64,000 nt of DNA, from the NCBI RefSeq assembly GCF_900106945.1, contig NZ_FNNE01000009.1, positions 62,001 through 126,000 on the forward strand, written 5' to 3'. The notes below the pieces were generated by a model that searched no databases, had not been told where the DNA came from, and was given only the letters and a program-made list of their open reading frames with translations. The first letter of the stretch is position 1. The number at the start of each line of letters is the position of its first letter. The position numbers and the translations under genes are program-made. Of this stretch, positions 26,035 to 34,644 are shown piece by piece. The stretch is from Marinobacter mobilis (GTDB lineage Bacteria; Pseudomonadota; Gammaproteobacteria; Pseudomonadales; Oleiphilaceae).

Positions 26035-27222
26035 CTATGGCGCTTCGCACGCGGCATTCTGCCCGGGCCTTCGCCAAAGGATCATCACCACACCATGAAC
26101 AACCAGGAACGGAATCGCCAGGTAAAGCACTCCCTGCCAGCCAAGACCGTTCAGCACCGCACCGGCAGACAAGGCCGCAGCGGCCTGCACACCAAAGATC
26201 AGCATGTCATTCATACCCTGTACCCGGAACCGCTCTTCAGAACGATAGCCCTGCGGCAACAGGGTTGTGCCAGCGACGAACAAAAGATTCCAGCCGACAC
26301 CCAGCAGCACCAGAGCCACAAAAAAATGACTGAACCCTGTGCCACTACTCGCCACCAGCACACAGGCCAGATAGCTAACCAGCCCCCAAATCATCATCCA
26401 GGCCAGACCAATGCGACGGGTGAGCCATCCGCTCACCAGCGATGGCAGGTACATGGCCAGGATATGAAGCTGGATGACCAGCTTGGCATCTTCCATCGGG
26501 TGACCGGCCATCTCCGTCATGCTCAGGGGCGTTGCCGTCATGATGAAGCTCATGAGGCCATAGCCAATCGCAGCAGAACTGATCGCAGCCCATATCACCG
26601 GCTGCCGAAAAATCAGGATGAGCGATCGTCCACCATGGCCGCCGTGATGGTTCGCGACCGCCCCCCCATCATGATAGCCGACAAATACCACCATGCCCGC
26701 CAGCAACTGGACGACCGCAAGTGCCAACCAGCCGGTGACAAAACCTGATTCGGCACCACCGCCAAACCCGAGCATTGCCAACTCAGGCCCCAGCCAGGCT
26801 GCCGCCATTCCACCCAGCAGTACCCGTGCGGCCGCGGTACCGGCCAATCCCTCAGGAACGACCTCCATGGCGGCAAAGCGGTACTGATGAACCACCGCAA
26901 GCGCCATTCCACCGATGGTCGAGGAGGCACAGATGAGTGCGAAACTTTCCTGAACGGTCGCCAGCGCCCCCAGTCCAGCCGCCATGGCACCAACACCGGC
27001 TCCAAGCAGCATCACCGGCTTACGCCCCCAACGGGACATCAGAACCGTTACCGGTTTGACCGCCAGCACGGTGCCAATAACAACCAGCGCCACCGGCAGA
27101 GTGGCGAGACCGGGTGAAGGCGCCAACGCTCGTCCCTGTAAGCTGCCAATGAATACGATAAAGGGGGCCGTACACATGGCCAAAGACTGGGCAATCACCA
27201 GCGTCCATACGGTGAAGGGCAT
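26035..27222 (-). CDS. Major facilitator superfamily transporter
   Basis: The 395-residue product has about 12 membrane segments in two halves. The loop between helices 2 and 3 carries the MFS motif A variant VLMSRWGRKPVMLLGAGVGA. The central cytoplasmic loop, between helices 6 and 7, is rich in His (NHHGGHGG). The start at 27222 (MPFTVWTLVIAQSLAM) lies 8 bp after the cheR stop; an ATG 42 bp upstream inside cheR adds a polar stretch and is less likely. No substrate can be assigned. Proximity to cheR may mean read-through, but functional linkage to chemotaxis is not evident. Confidence 0.85.
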   Translation of the reverse strand: MPFTVWTLVIAQSLAMCTAPFIVFIGSLQGRALAPSPGLATLPVALVVIGTVLAVKPVTVLMSRWGRKPVMLLGAGVGAMAAGLGALATVQESFALICASSTIGGMALAVVHQYRFAAMEVVPEGLAGTAAARVLLGGMAAAWLGPELAMLGFGGGAESGFVTGWLALAVVQLLAGMVVFVGYHDGGAVANHHGGHGGRSLILIFRQPVIWAAISSAAIGYGLMSFIMTATPLSMTEMAGHPMEDAKLVIQLHILAMYLPSLVSGWLTRRIGLAWMMIWGLVSYLACVLVASSGTGFSHFFVALVLLGVGWNLLFVAGTTLLPQGYRSEERFRVQGMNDMLIFGVQAAAALSAGAVLNGLGWQGVLYLAIPFLVVHGVVMILWRRPGQNAACEAP

Positions 27223-27230
27223 AATCGGGC

Positions 27231-28058
27231 CTATTTTTTGCGGTAGATAATTCCGGGGTGGCACTGCACCATTTCGTACAGGTCAGAAAGCCCGTTCAGT
27301 GACTCGGAGGATCCCAGGATCAGATAACCGCCAGGGTTAAGCGTTGCATGGATACGAGTGAGGATATCTTTCTTGAGTTCGGCAGAGAAATAGATCAGTA
27401 CATTGCGGCAGAAGACAATATCGAACTTGCCAAACATATAGCGATCCAGGAGATTGAGCTCACGAAAATCAACCATGCTCTTTATCTGCGGACGGATCTG
27501 CCACCCACCATTGGCTGAAGGTGTGAAGAACGCTTTCTGTCGCTCAGGAGACAGGCCGCGACCAATCGCGATCATTTCATACTCGCCACGCCGGGCAACT
27601 TCCAGCACGCTTTTGGAAATGTCTGTTGCGGTGATCCGAACATCACGGATACGACCCGGCCGGGTACGCCGGAACTCCTCGATGATCATCGCAATGGAGT
27701 ATGGCTCCTGCCCGGTTGAACAGGCTGACGACCAGATCCTGAGGGAACCCGGCACCTTGGACTCCGCATATTCGGGCAGCAGTTTTTCATTCAGAATACG
27801 GAAAGGATGATTATCCCTGAACCAAAGCGTTTCATTGGTTGTCATGGCGTCAATGACAACCTCGCGCAGGTTGCTGCGTCCCGGCCTCTGGATGCTGCCC
27901 AGCAGGTCGCTGATGCTGGTCATTTTATGCTCTTCGAGAATTCGGCGCAGTCGGCTTTTAACCAGATACTGTTTGTTGTCGCCCAAAAGGATGCCGCACG
28001 CATCCTGCAGGAATGTCTTGAACGCCTCGTATTCCTGTTGCGTAATATCTGCTTTCAT
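27231..28058 (-). CDS. cheR: Chemotaxis protein methyltransferase CheR
   Basis: CheR methylates glutamates on chemoreceptors with S-adenosylmethionine, providing adaptation. The 275-residue product has the N-terminal all-helical domain. The catalytic domain contains TTNETLWFRDNHPF, the SAM site LRIWSSACSTGQEPYSIAM, VRITATDISKSVLEVA and FDIVFCRNVLIYFS. The C-terminal GSSESLNGLSDLYEMVQ is typical. It follows cheV by 30 bp, the same pair as in Pseudomonas beside flgA-flgM-flgN. Confidence 0.96.
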   Translation of the reverse strand: MKADITQQEYEAFKTFLQDACGILLGDNKQYLVKSRLRRILEEHKMTSISDLLGSIQRPGRSNLREVVIDAMTTNETLWFRDNHPFRILNEKLLPEYAESKVPGSLRIWSSACSTGQEPYSIAMIIEEFRRTRPGRIRDVRITATDISKSVLEVARRGEYEMIAIGRGLSPERQKAFFTPSANGGWQIRPQIKSMVDFRELNLLDRYMFGKFDIVFCRNVLIYFSAELKKDILTRIHATLNPGGYLILGSSESLNGLSDLYEMVQCHPGIIYRKK

Positions 28059-28088
28059 TAGGTCTCTATACTTAAGCCTGTACCGCCG

Positions 28089-29018
28089 TCATTGGCGATC
28101 AATGATTTCCATCACCCGCTCAGCGAGCTCGTCCGGGCTGAACTTGGCCATGAAATCGTCCGCCCCCACCTTCTCGACCATGGCACGATTAAAGACGCCA
28201 CTGAGCGAGGTGTGCAGCATGATGTACAGATCGGCAAGCGCCGGATCACCCTTGCACCGGGTAACCAGGGTATACCCGTCCATTTCAGGCATTTCTACGT
28301 CGGAGATGACCAGCGACAGATGATCCGATGCCCTGGAGCCATCGGCAGTGATCTCCTTGAGGAATTCGAGCGCCTGCTTGCCATCATTCCTTGTGATCAC
28401 GTCAAGACCAATGGCAGAAACACAGCGCTCGATCTGGCGTCGCGCCACCGAGGAATCGTCCACCACCAACACCGGCAACAGACCGCCACGGTCTTTGGTA
28501 TTTTTGCTGAGAATCTCCTCATTAACATCTTCCCTGAGCGGAGAAAACTCTGCAAGTATCTTCTCTACATCTATGATTTCAATGAGCTTATCGTCAAGCT
28601 TTGTAACCGCCGTGAGATAGACGTCACGTCCCGCTCCCTTCGGCGGAGGCAGAATATCTTCCCAGTTCATGTTGACGATCCGGTCCACTCCGCCGACCAG
28701 GAACCCCTGCGTCTTGCGGTTGTACTCGGTAATGATCACAAAGCTGTTCGGCAGGTCTTCCGCGGGAACACCTGGTAACCCGATCGACATCGCCAGATCG
28801 ATAATCGAGATGGTTTCACCTCGGATATGAGCAACGCCGCGCACCACCCGCTGACTGTTGGGAATGGAGGAGAGCTTGGGACATTGCAGCACCTCCTTAA
28901 CCTTGAAGACATTAATGCCGTAGACCTGACGCCCCCTGAGACGAAACAGCAGCAACTCCAGCCGGTTCTGCCCCACAAGCTGGGTTCTTTGGTTGACGCT
29001 ATCCAATACACCTGCCAT
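28089..29018 (-). CDS. cheV: Chemotaxis coupling protein CheV
   Basis: CheV fuses a CheW-like scaffold to a phosphorylatable receiver and tunes receptor-CheA coupling. The 309-residue product has the CheW domain at about 15-160 (LELLLFRLRGRQVYGINVFKVKE split over two strands, VVRGVAHIRGETISIIDL). The receiver domain spans about 182-309, with acidic pocket Asp187-Asp188, phosphoacceptor Asp240 (LVISDVEMPEMDG), Thr270 and Lys292. It is the first gene of cheV-cheR and divergent from flgA. A sigma-54-like sequence lies 45 bp upstream. Confidence 0.95.
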   Translation of the reverse strand: MAGVLDSVNQRTQLVGQNRLELLLFRLRGRQVYGINVFKVKEVLQCPKLSSIPNSQRVVRGVAHIRGETISIIDLAMSIGLPGVPAEDLPNSFVIITEYNRKTQGFLVGGVDRIVNMNWEDILPPPKGAGRDVYLTAVTKLDDKLIEIIDVEKILAEFSPLREDVNEEILSKNTKDRGGLLPVLVVDDSSVARRQIERCVSAIGLDVITRNDGKQALEFLKEITADGSRASDHLSLVISDVEMPEMDGYTLVTRCKGDPALADLYIMLHTSLSGVFNRAMVEKVGADDFMAKFSPDELAERVMEIIDRQ

Positions 29019-29062
29019 TCGAACCTTCTCCTGCCTACTGACACCAATATTCCGGCATGCTT

Positions 29063-29081
29063 ATTGCTTTTTAAGTGCCAA
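29063..29081 (-). promoter_or_regulatory. Candidate sigma-54 promoter of cheV-cheR
   Basis: On the minus strand the sequence reads TTGGCACTTAAAAAGCAAT. It has TGGCAC for the -24 element and GC for the -12 element at exactly the sigma-54 spacing; the -12 side is AAGCA where TTGCA is expected. It lies about 45 bp before the cheV start codon. RpoN control of flagellar and chemotaxis genes is known in pseudomonads, which makes it plausible. Confidence 0.5.
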
Positions 29082-29222
29082 ATGCCATTTTTTTGGCCTG
29101 TGACCTGTTTATCGGCCAAGCTCCGGAAATGTTGAGGAAAATCCGGCTCGGCGCTATCAGCACAACTACCGAACCGGGTAGCCAGGCCACTGATAACCAA
29201 AGCATAGGACAAAGTGAGCCAT

Positions 29223-29927
29223 ATGCGCAGCATCATTTTTCTGCTCTCAGTACTGGCCATAGCCACATCAGCGAACGCCACTGGCACGACCAGCACCGCC
29301 GACGAAATCCGCTCGGCGGCAACCCGGTTTCTGGACCAGTTTGCCGAGGCCAGGAGCGATGAGGGCCAATCCGTGGACTATCAGATTGGCCACCTCGACC
29401 CGCGGCTGAACCTGGCGCCCTGCCCGAATGCCGTGAGCGCGGACTTCAACGGTGATCCCTGGACCACGAGTCAGCCCACGCTGCTGATTAGCTGCGACGG
29501 TAACCGGCCATGGCGAATGTATTTACCCGTCTCGTTGACCATCACAGGAGACGTGTTCAGCGCTGCTCAGCCCATAGGGCGTGGGGAACGAATCACGGCC
29601 GCCATGCTGACCCCCCAGCCCGGCGAACTGAATAACAGCCGCCGACCTCCGATCACTCGGATTGAGGATCTCCTTGGCAAGGAAATGACCCGCTCCATTA
29701 ACCGCGGCACGGTTCTTACCTCAGACCTGATCGTTGAGCCAGACACCGTGCAGCGCGGTGATCATGTTATTATCGTCGCGCGCTCCGGCAATTATACCGT
29801 TCGTACCCGCGGGCAGGCGCTGGCCAATGGCCAGCACGGTGAGCAGATTCTGGTAGAGAATCTGTCATCACAGCGACGCATCAGGGCCCGGGTTATTGCC
29901 CCAGGGATGGTTGAAATCCCCATGTGA
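29223..29927 (+). CDS. flgA: Flagellar P-ring assembly chaperone FlgA
   Basis: FlgA is a periplasmic chaperone for P-ring assembly around the flagellar rod. The 234-residue product starting at the ATG at 29223 has a signal peptide ending in SANA. An N-terminal domain carries two cysteines (LAPCPN and LISCDG). A C-terminal SAF domain starts at PIGRGERITAAMLTP and continues through LLGKEMTRSINRGTVLTSDLI. The GTG 9 bp upstream is an alternative start. It is divergent from cheV and followed by flgM and flgN, as in Pseudomonas. Confidence 0.92.
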   Translation: MRSIIFLLSVLAIATSANATGTTSTADEIRSAATRFLDQFAEARSDEGQSVDYQIGHLDPRLNLAPCPNAVSADFNGDPWTTSQPTLLISCDGNRPWRMYLPVSLTITGDVFSAAQPIGRGERITAAMLTPQPGELNNSRRPPITRIEDLLGKEMTRSINRGTVLTSDLIVEPDTVQRGDHVIIVARSGNYTVRTRGQALANGQHGEQILVENLSSQRRIRARVIAPGMVEIPM

Positions 29928-30017
29928 AAGCGGCAACAAATTGCCGCTGCAGCCCGGGCGCATGGCAAGCAATGGCCAGTAAAACCGGTTTTTCTTAATA
30001 GTACCTGAGAAAAATGC

Positions 30018-30044
30018 TAAAGAATGTAAACACTCGGCCGTTAA
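30018..30044 (+). promoter_or_regulatory. Candidate sigma-28 (FliA) promoter of flgM-flgN
   Basis: TAAA at 30018-30021 and GCCGTTAA at 30037-30044 are separated by 15 bp. That matches the sigma-28 consensus TAAA-N15-GCCGATAA with one difference. It lies about 70 bp before the flgM ATG. A FliA promoter here would give the usual feedback in which sigma-28 drives its own anti-sigma factor. Confidence 0.75.
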
Positions 30045-30116
30045 TCAGGTAAATGCTTCCAACCAGGCAGTTATGCCAGTTGCAGCTCAAACATTCAGGC
30101 AAGCAGGAATATCGTC

Positions 30117-30437
30117 ATGTCAGTTGACTTCAATGGAATTGGCCCAGGCCAGGTCAACCACCAGAAAAATACGGCCACCAAGTCCGATGCCACTGCAAAG
30201 GCGCCTCAGTCACCCGTTGAGCAGGCCCAGGCCCAGGCAGCACGTGGCGAAAGCGTTAAGCTCAGCTCCCAGGCAAAGGACCTCAAACAGCTTGAACAGC
30301 GGCTTAACAGCTACCCGGAAACCGACGATGATCGTATTGAGCAGATCAAGGCGGCCCTCGCCGACGGCTCCTACAAGGTAGATGCTGAGAAACTGGCCCA
30401 GAAAATGCTTGAGATGGATGAAAGCATTTTTGGGTGA
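30117..30437 (+). CDS. flgM: Anti-sigma-28 factor FlgM
   Basis: FlgM holds sigma-28 inactive until the hook is complete and is then exported through the flagellar apparatus. The 106-residue product has a disordered Lys/Ala/Gln-rich N-terminal half. The sigma-binding C-terminal helices contain SVKLSSQAKDLKQLEQRL, the acidic turn ETDDDRIEQIKAALADGSY and AEKLAQKMLEMDE. Length and layout match the family. An AGGA precedes the ATG. It is followed 8 bp later by flgN. Confidence 0.93.
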   Translation: MSVDFNGIGPGQVNHQKNTATKSDATAKAPQSPVEQAQAQAARGESVKLSSQAKDLKQLEQRLNSYPETDDDRIEQIKAALADGSYKVDAEKLAQKMLEMDESIFG

Positions 30438-30445
30438 GTTGAACA

Positions 30446-30916
30446 ATGGCTGCTATAGATACGTTAAAAGACCTGCTGCACGAAGATATCCGCCAGCTTG
30501 ACGCACTGGCGGCCCTACTGAAGACGGAACGGAAGTCACTGTCCGAATCCGACGTCCAGTCCCTGGAAGCACTGACCAGAGACAAGAATGCCCTGCTCCA
30601 GTCAGTGCGCGAACGCGCCAAACAGAAGATTCACCTGCTGGTACAGATGGGCTTCCGCCCTGACAGCGGGCACCCCTCCCAGTTCATCACCGCAGGCGGA
30701 ATGACCGACCTGGTCGAGCTCTGGAAGTCTGCAGAACAACGCCTTCAGGAATGCCACAAGCTCAACCGGATAAACGGGAGGGTCGTAGGCAACCTGCAGA
30801 AACGCCTGGCCCGGCTGAGTGACATTTTCCGTGGAACCACCGGTAACCAGAAGCTTTACGGGGCCACCGGCCAGCAGACCTCGGTCAATCAGAGTACCGT
30901 TTTGGCCAGTGCCTGA
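30446..30916 (+). CDS. flgN: Flagellar export chaperone FlgN
   Basis: FlgN is the cytoplasmic chaperone for the hook-filament junction proteins FlgK and FlgL. The 156-residue product is almost all helical, opening with LKDLLHEDIRQLDALAALLK and containing LESLTRDKNALLQ-like FlgN blocks and the C-terminal helix NRINGRVVGNLQKRL. The position directly after flgM supports the call. A terminator follows 30 bp downstream. Confidence 0.9.
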   Translation: MAAIDTLKDLLHEDIRQLDALAALLKTERKSLSESDVQSLEALTRDKNALLQSVRERAKQKIHLLVQMGFRPDSGHPSQFITAGGMTDLVELWKSAEQRLQECHKLNRINGRVVGNLQKRLARLSDIFRGTTGNQKLYGATGQQTSVNQSTVLASA

Positions 30917-30946
30917 CGGCATCTGAGATCCCATCAGACAAACAGA

Positions 30947-30981
30947 AGGCCGACGCCAGCAACGAACTGCGTCGGCTTTTT
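30947..30981 (+). terminator. Rho-independent terminator after flgMN
   Basis: The 8-bp stem GCCGACGC / GCGTCGGC (30949-30956 and 30969-30976) is followed by T4-5. It separates flgN from the convergent gene whose stop is at 30993, and could also slow transcription from that side. Confidence 0.85.
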
Positions 30982-30992
30982 CCGTTGATTGT

Positions 30993-31754
30993 TCAGTGGG
31001 TATAGATCCGCAGGTGGGATCCCGCCTGGAACCGGATATCAGACAAGGTGACGTTTCCAAGTGTTGCCGACGCGCTCTCGCTGACACGGATGTTGTTCAT
31101 CCCGATACGTTCAATACGTTCCGGCAAGGCGAGTTCCAGCGCTCCCTCTCCGGAGATGCGGTAACGAGGCTCTCCTTCCCGGTAGTGAACTCCGACAATG
31201 GACAGATCGGAATGGAGAAAATTAAGTACCGGCACAAAAGAACGGGCCACCAGTTTCAATCCCTCAACCGCATCCGTATAGGCCTCATCAACAGGCCCGC
31301 CGTCGCTCTGCTCCGCCGCTTCTGCCATTCCGCGGACGGTAGCAAGCTGAGCCAGGAAATCCTCGGTGGAGCGCCCTGCGAAGGACGCCAGTTCATCGTC
31401 GTCTAGCGGTGACATTCCGGTCACCCGGTGCAACGCTCCGGAGGTCTGGTCCGCCGGAGTGACGACGGAGTTGGTCGCCGCCAGCGAAACCAGAGGCTGA
31501 AACGGCATGGTGACCATGGTTACAAACGCAGCTGCATTGCGGTACCGGGCCTGATGGCGCAGCACGCGATTGAGCTCTTTATCGGAGATCCAGCCGAGCC
31601 CAACGAACACCTCGCCGAGTCGTTCACCGGATTCACGCTGCAGGCGCAGCCCCTGTTCAAGCTGGATCTCACTCAGATAGCCGCGATTGACCAGCAGCCG
31701 ACCGAGCCTGGACTTTTCCTTATGACCGTGACGGATATCCACAGCACCCTCCAT
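30993..31754 (-). CDS. Protein with an N-terminal MshEN-type (GspE_N) domain, putative c-di-GMP receptor
   Basis: With the start at 31754, the product has 253 residues. Residues 16-68 carry two consecutive copies of the MshEN pattern RLGxxLxxxGxLxxxxLxxxLxxQ: RLGRLLVNRGYLSEIQLEQG onward, then RLGEVFVGLGWISDKELNRV onward. In MshE and related ATPases this pattern binds c-di-GMP. There is no ATPase domain. A weakly hydrophobic stretch follows (AAAFVTMVTMPFQPLVSLAA), then a helical region and a strand-rich C-terminus (YRISGEGALELALPERIERI onward). An ATG 129 bp upstream could add 43 unconserved residues. It is convergent with flgMN, where Pseudomonas has the PilZ protein FlgZ. Function is inferred only. 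Confidence 0.65.
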   Translation of the reverse strand: MEGAVDIRHGHKEKSRLGRLLVNRGYLSEIQLEQGLRLQRESGERLGEVFVGLGWISDKELNRVLRHQARYRNAAAFVTMVTMPFQPLVSLAATNSVVTPADQTSGALHRVTGMSPLDDDELASFAGRSTEDFLAQLATVRGMAEAAEQSDGGPVDEAYTDAVEGLKLVARSFVPVLNFLHSDLSIVGVHYREGEPRYRISGEGALELALPERIERIGMNNIRVSESASATLGNVTLSDIRFQAGSHLRIYTH

Positions 31755-31990
31755 TGAATAGTTGGAAACACCGTACAACCCGGCCCGGCTATCAACGCAA
31801 TGATCTTGCGATATGTCGCTTGAGTACAGAAACGGTTGGCATGATTGAGTTACCGCAGGTATCGGCAGACTCCATCCCGCCATGCTCTCTGTAACCGTTC
31901 ATTTCGGGGCGCCGCTTACTGTAAATGCAGACAATTCTGGTAGACTCAGCGACGCTTGTTCCTGACCGATTAAACATGAGGCCCCCTACC

Positions 31991-32617
31991 GTGACGACAC
32001 CCAAAAAGAAAAATCCGGTAAAACTGCTCCAAAACATGATCCATCCACTCTTTTTACTCGCTGTTATGCTGTTTTCCGGTGCCAGCCTGAGCTGGGCACA
32101 GGACAGCAGCGAGCCGCTGCCTCAGGTAGCCATCCAGACCTCCGAAGGCAACATGGTCCTGACGCTACGCCCTGATGTCGCGCCAGAGACCGTCAGCAAC
32201 TTTCTATCCTATGTGGATAGTGGCTTCTATGATGGCATGGTGTTTCACCGAGTGATTCCCGGCTTCATGATTCAGGGCGGCGGTTTTGATCAAAGCCTCT
32301 CCCGCAAGCAGGCCCAAGACCCGATTCGTAACGAGGCCTCGCAGACCCTGCGCAACCTGCGTGGCACCATTGCCATGGCGCGTACCAATGATCCCCACTC
32401 TGCCACCTCCCAGTTCTTCATCAACGTTGCTGACAACGCCTTTCTGAACGCTGGCGTGCAGGGACCGGGCTATGCCGTCTTTGGCCGGGTAACGGAAGGA
32501 CTGGGGGTTGCCGACGCCATTGCCAGCAAACCCACCGGTCGCGTCGGTGGAATGGCAGATGTGCCGATGGAACCGATCATTATTGAGCGTATTGAGCGTC
32601 TAACCCCGGCTGAGTAA
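31991..32617 (+). CDS. Periplasmic cyclophilin-type peptidyl-prolyl cis-trans isomerase
   Basis: The product has a signal peptide (Lys-rich start, hydrophobic core ending LSWAQ). A compact bacterial cyclophilin domain follows: VAIQTSEGNMVLTL, FYDGMVFHRVIPGFMIQGGG, GTIAMARTNDPHSATSQFFI, and GYAVFGRVTEGLGVAD. The catalytic Arg in FHRVIPGF and the Phe/Gln in MIQGG and SQFFIN are present, so it should isomerise prolyl bonds. The GTG at 31991, 9 bp after GAGG, is preferred; ATGs at 31976 and 32036 are alternatives. Its stop TAA shares one base with the mnmC start, so the two are translationally coupled. Confidence 0.85.
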   Translation: MTTPKKKNPVKLLQNMIHPLFLLAVMLFSGASLSWAQDSSEPLPQVAIQTSEGNMVLTLRPDVAPETVSNFLSYVDSGFYDGMVFHRVIPGFMIQGGGFDQSLSRKQAQDPIRNEASQTLRNLRGTIAMARTNDPHSATSQFFINVADNAFLNAGVQGPGYAVFGRVTEGLGVADAIASKPTGRVGGMADVPMEPIIIERIERLTPAE

Positions 32618-34533
32618 TGAATTCCGTTGACACCACCACTCAGGTCGCCATCTCGCCCGCCAGACTCAACTGGGTGGATGGCGTACCCGAATCCCGCGAT
32701 TTCGGAGATGTCTATTTCAGCCGTGACAACGGACTCGAAGAAACCCGTTACGTGTTTCTCGGCCACAATCACCTGGACGAGCGATTCCGGGCGATTGAAC
32801 AAGGCGGCCATTTTGTCATTGCGGAGTCCGGGTTCGGGACCGGGTTGAATTTCCTTGCCACCTGGCAATGCTGGCGAAACGCAGCCCCCCCCACCGGCGC
32901 GGTACTTCACTTCGTCAGCGTTGAGAAATTCCCCCTAACCCCGGAAGACCTGCATCGCGCCCACCAGCTCTGGCCTGAACTGGCAGAACTGGCGGGACAA
33001 CTGCAGGCTGCCTACCCAGAGCTCACCGCAGGCGTTCACAGGATCGTCCTTGACGGCGGGCGGGTGCGGCTGACCCTGTTTTTCGGCGATGCGCTCGATG
33101 GCTGGAAAGATCTCGAATTCACAGCAGACGCCTGGTTCCTTGATGGCTTCGCGCCGTCCCTCAACCCCGAACTCTGGGTTGATGACGTCGTCGATGCGGT
33201 CAGCCAACACAGCCGTCCGGGAACCACCATCGCGACCTTCACGGCTGTTGGCCGGATCCGACGTGCGTTGATCGCTTCGGGATTTGAGATGGCCAAGGTC
33301 CCCGGCTATGGCAGAAAGCGGGAAATGCTGACCGGCACGTACGAGCCCCGGGAGCCCCATCGGCCAGACAAGGACTTGACCGATACCGGACCCGCGGGAA
33401 TCCAGCCATCGCGTTCGGCCGTTATTGTCGGCGCCGGCATGGCGGGCTCCCTGCTGGCCCGCAATCTGGCGGAACGGGGCTTGAGGGTTACCGTCGTTGA
33501 CTCTGGCACCGCTCCCGGTCATGGCGCCTCCGGCAACCAGCAGGGCGCGCTGTATGTAAAACTTGGGGTGGATTACAGCCCGCAGACCCAACTTGCGCTG
33601 TCGGCCCTGCTCTATGCCCAGCGTTTCTATCCCAGTCGTGAAGGCAGCGCCTGGTTTCCGACCGGCGTGTTGCAGATTGCCTACAGCGACGCCGAGCAGC
33701 GGCGCCAGAGTAAATTTCTCGCCAGCAACAACTACCCGCCCTCGATCGTTTGCCCGGTTACCCCGAACGAAGCCTCAGATCTCGCTGGCATCCCGATCAA
33801 GCAGTCTGGTCTGTGGTTCGCTCAGAGCGGCTGGTTGAAACCGCCAGTCTTGTGTAACCAGATGCTTGAGCATCCGGGAATCACAACCCGGTTCGGTTTT
33901 GACGTAGCCGATAAGTTCCATATGAACGGCCGTTGGCGAATCACCAGCCGCCAGGGCGAAACGGTCGATGCGGACACGCTGGTGCTATGTGCCGGTCACA
34001 GAGTGACTGAACTGTTGCCCGAGGGGCAGTATCGCTTCAAGCCGATCAGGGGGCAGGTCACCTTACTGGACCAGACAGCAATACAGCCACCCGCCTGCGT
34101 AATCTGCGGAAACCGTTACCTTAACCCGGCTGACAATGACCTCTGCCTGACGGGCGCGAGCTTCGACCTGAGAGATAGCAATCCGGAACTGACGACTGCC
34201 AGCCACCAGGAAAACCTGGAGGAGCTGGCCCGAATGCTTCCTGGCATCTTTACCAAGACGGGCGTTGCGACAGAGTCGCTGGGCGGACGAGTAGGCTTTC
34301 GCTGTACCACCCATGACTACCAGCCGGTTGTTGGCCCTCTGGATATCGAAGACGCCGAGGATACCAACGAGGCTACTAAGGCCTACCTGCTTACCGGATT
34401 TGGCAGCAAAGGCCTCACTTACGGGCCGCTACTCGCGGAATATCTGGCGGACGTTATTTCCGGTCAGCCCCGAGCCCTGCCAATATCGATGAGCCAGCGC
34501 CTGCGCGCCGAACGATGTCGGAACCAATCCTGA
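32617..34533 (+). CDS. mnmC: Bifunctional tRNA wobble-uridine modification enzyme MnmC
   Basis: MnmC finishes the mnm5s2U34 modification: the FAD domain removes the carboxymethyl group and the methyltransferase adds the methyl group. The 638-residue product starts with the MnmD-type methyltransferase, with SAM loop AESGFGTGLNFLATWQ at 69-84 and WFLDGFAPSLNPELW. From about 268 the FAD oxidoreductase begins: VIVGAGMAGSLLARNLAERG, GASGNQQGALYVKLG, and LLTGFGSKGLTYGPLLAEYL near the end. Both halves look complete. It overlaps the cyclophilin stop by 1 bp. Confidence 0.94.
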   Translation: MNSVDTTTQVAISPARLNWVDGVPESRDFGDVYFSRDNGLEETRYVFLGHNHLDERFRAIEQGGHFVIAESGFGTGLNFLATWQCWRNAAPPTGAVLHFVSVEKFPLTPEDLHRAHQLWPELAELAGQLQAAYPELTAGVHRIVLDGGRVRLTLFFGDALDGWKDLEFTADAWFLDGFAPSLNPELWVDDVVDAVSQHSRPGTTIATFTAVGRIRRALIASGFEMAKVPGYGRKREMLTGTYEPREPHRPDKDLTDTGPAGIQPSRSAVIVGAGMAGSLLARNLAERGLRVTVVDSGTAPGHGASGNQQGALYVKLGVDYSPQTQLALSALLYAQRFYPSREGSAWFPTGVLQIAYSDAEQRRQSKFLASNNYPPSIVCPVTPNEASDLAGIPIKQSGLWFAQSGWLKPPVLCNQMLEHPGITTRFGFDVADKFHMNGRWRITSRQGETVDADTLVLCAGHRVTELLPEGQYRFKPIRGQVTLLDQTAIQPPACVICGNRYLNPADNDLCLTGASFDLRDSNPELTTASHQENLEELARMLPGIFTKTGVATESLGGRVGFRCTTHDYQPVVGPLDIEDAEDTNEATKAYLLTGFGSKGLTYGPLLAEYLADVISGQPRALPISMSQRLRAERCRNQS

Positions 34534-34644
34534 GCAGCCAACTCAAGTATTAGCCCTCAACGCCGATACCTATTAACATCAGCGATAAATAACGTGGCTC
34601 TCCGTTTTTCAGAGGAGTCGCGGAAACGGCGAGGCGAAACGGCT

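Noticed and set aside
25427..26077. Longer start for the outer-membrane protein
   Set aside because: It would overlap the MFS gene and bury the signal peptide behind 25 charged residues; the ATG at 26002 gives a proper signal peptide.
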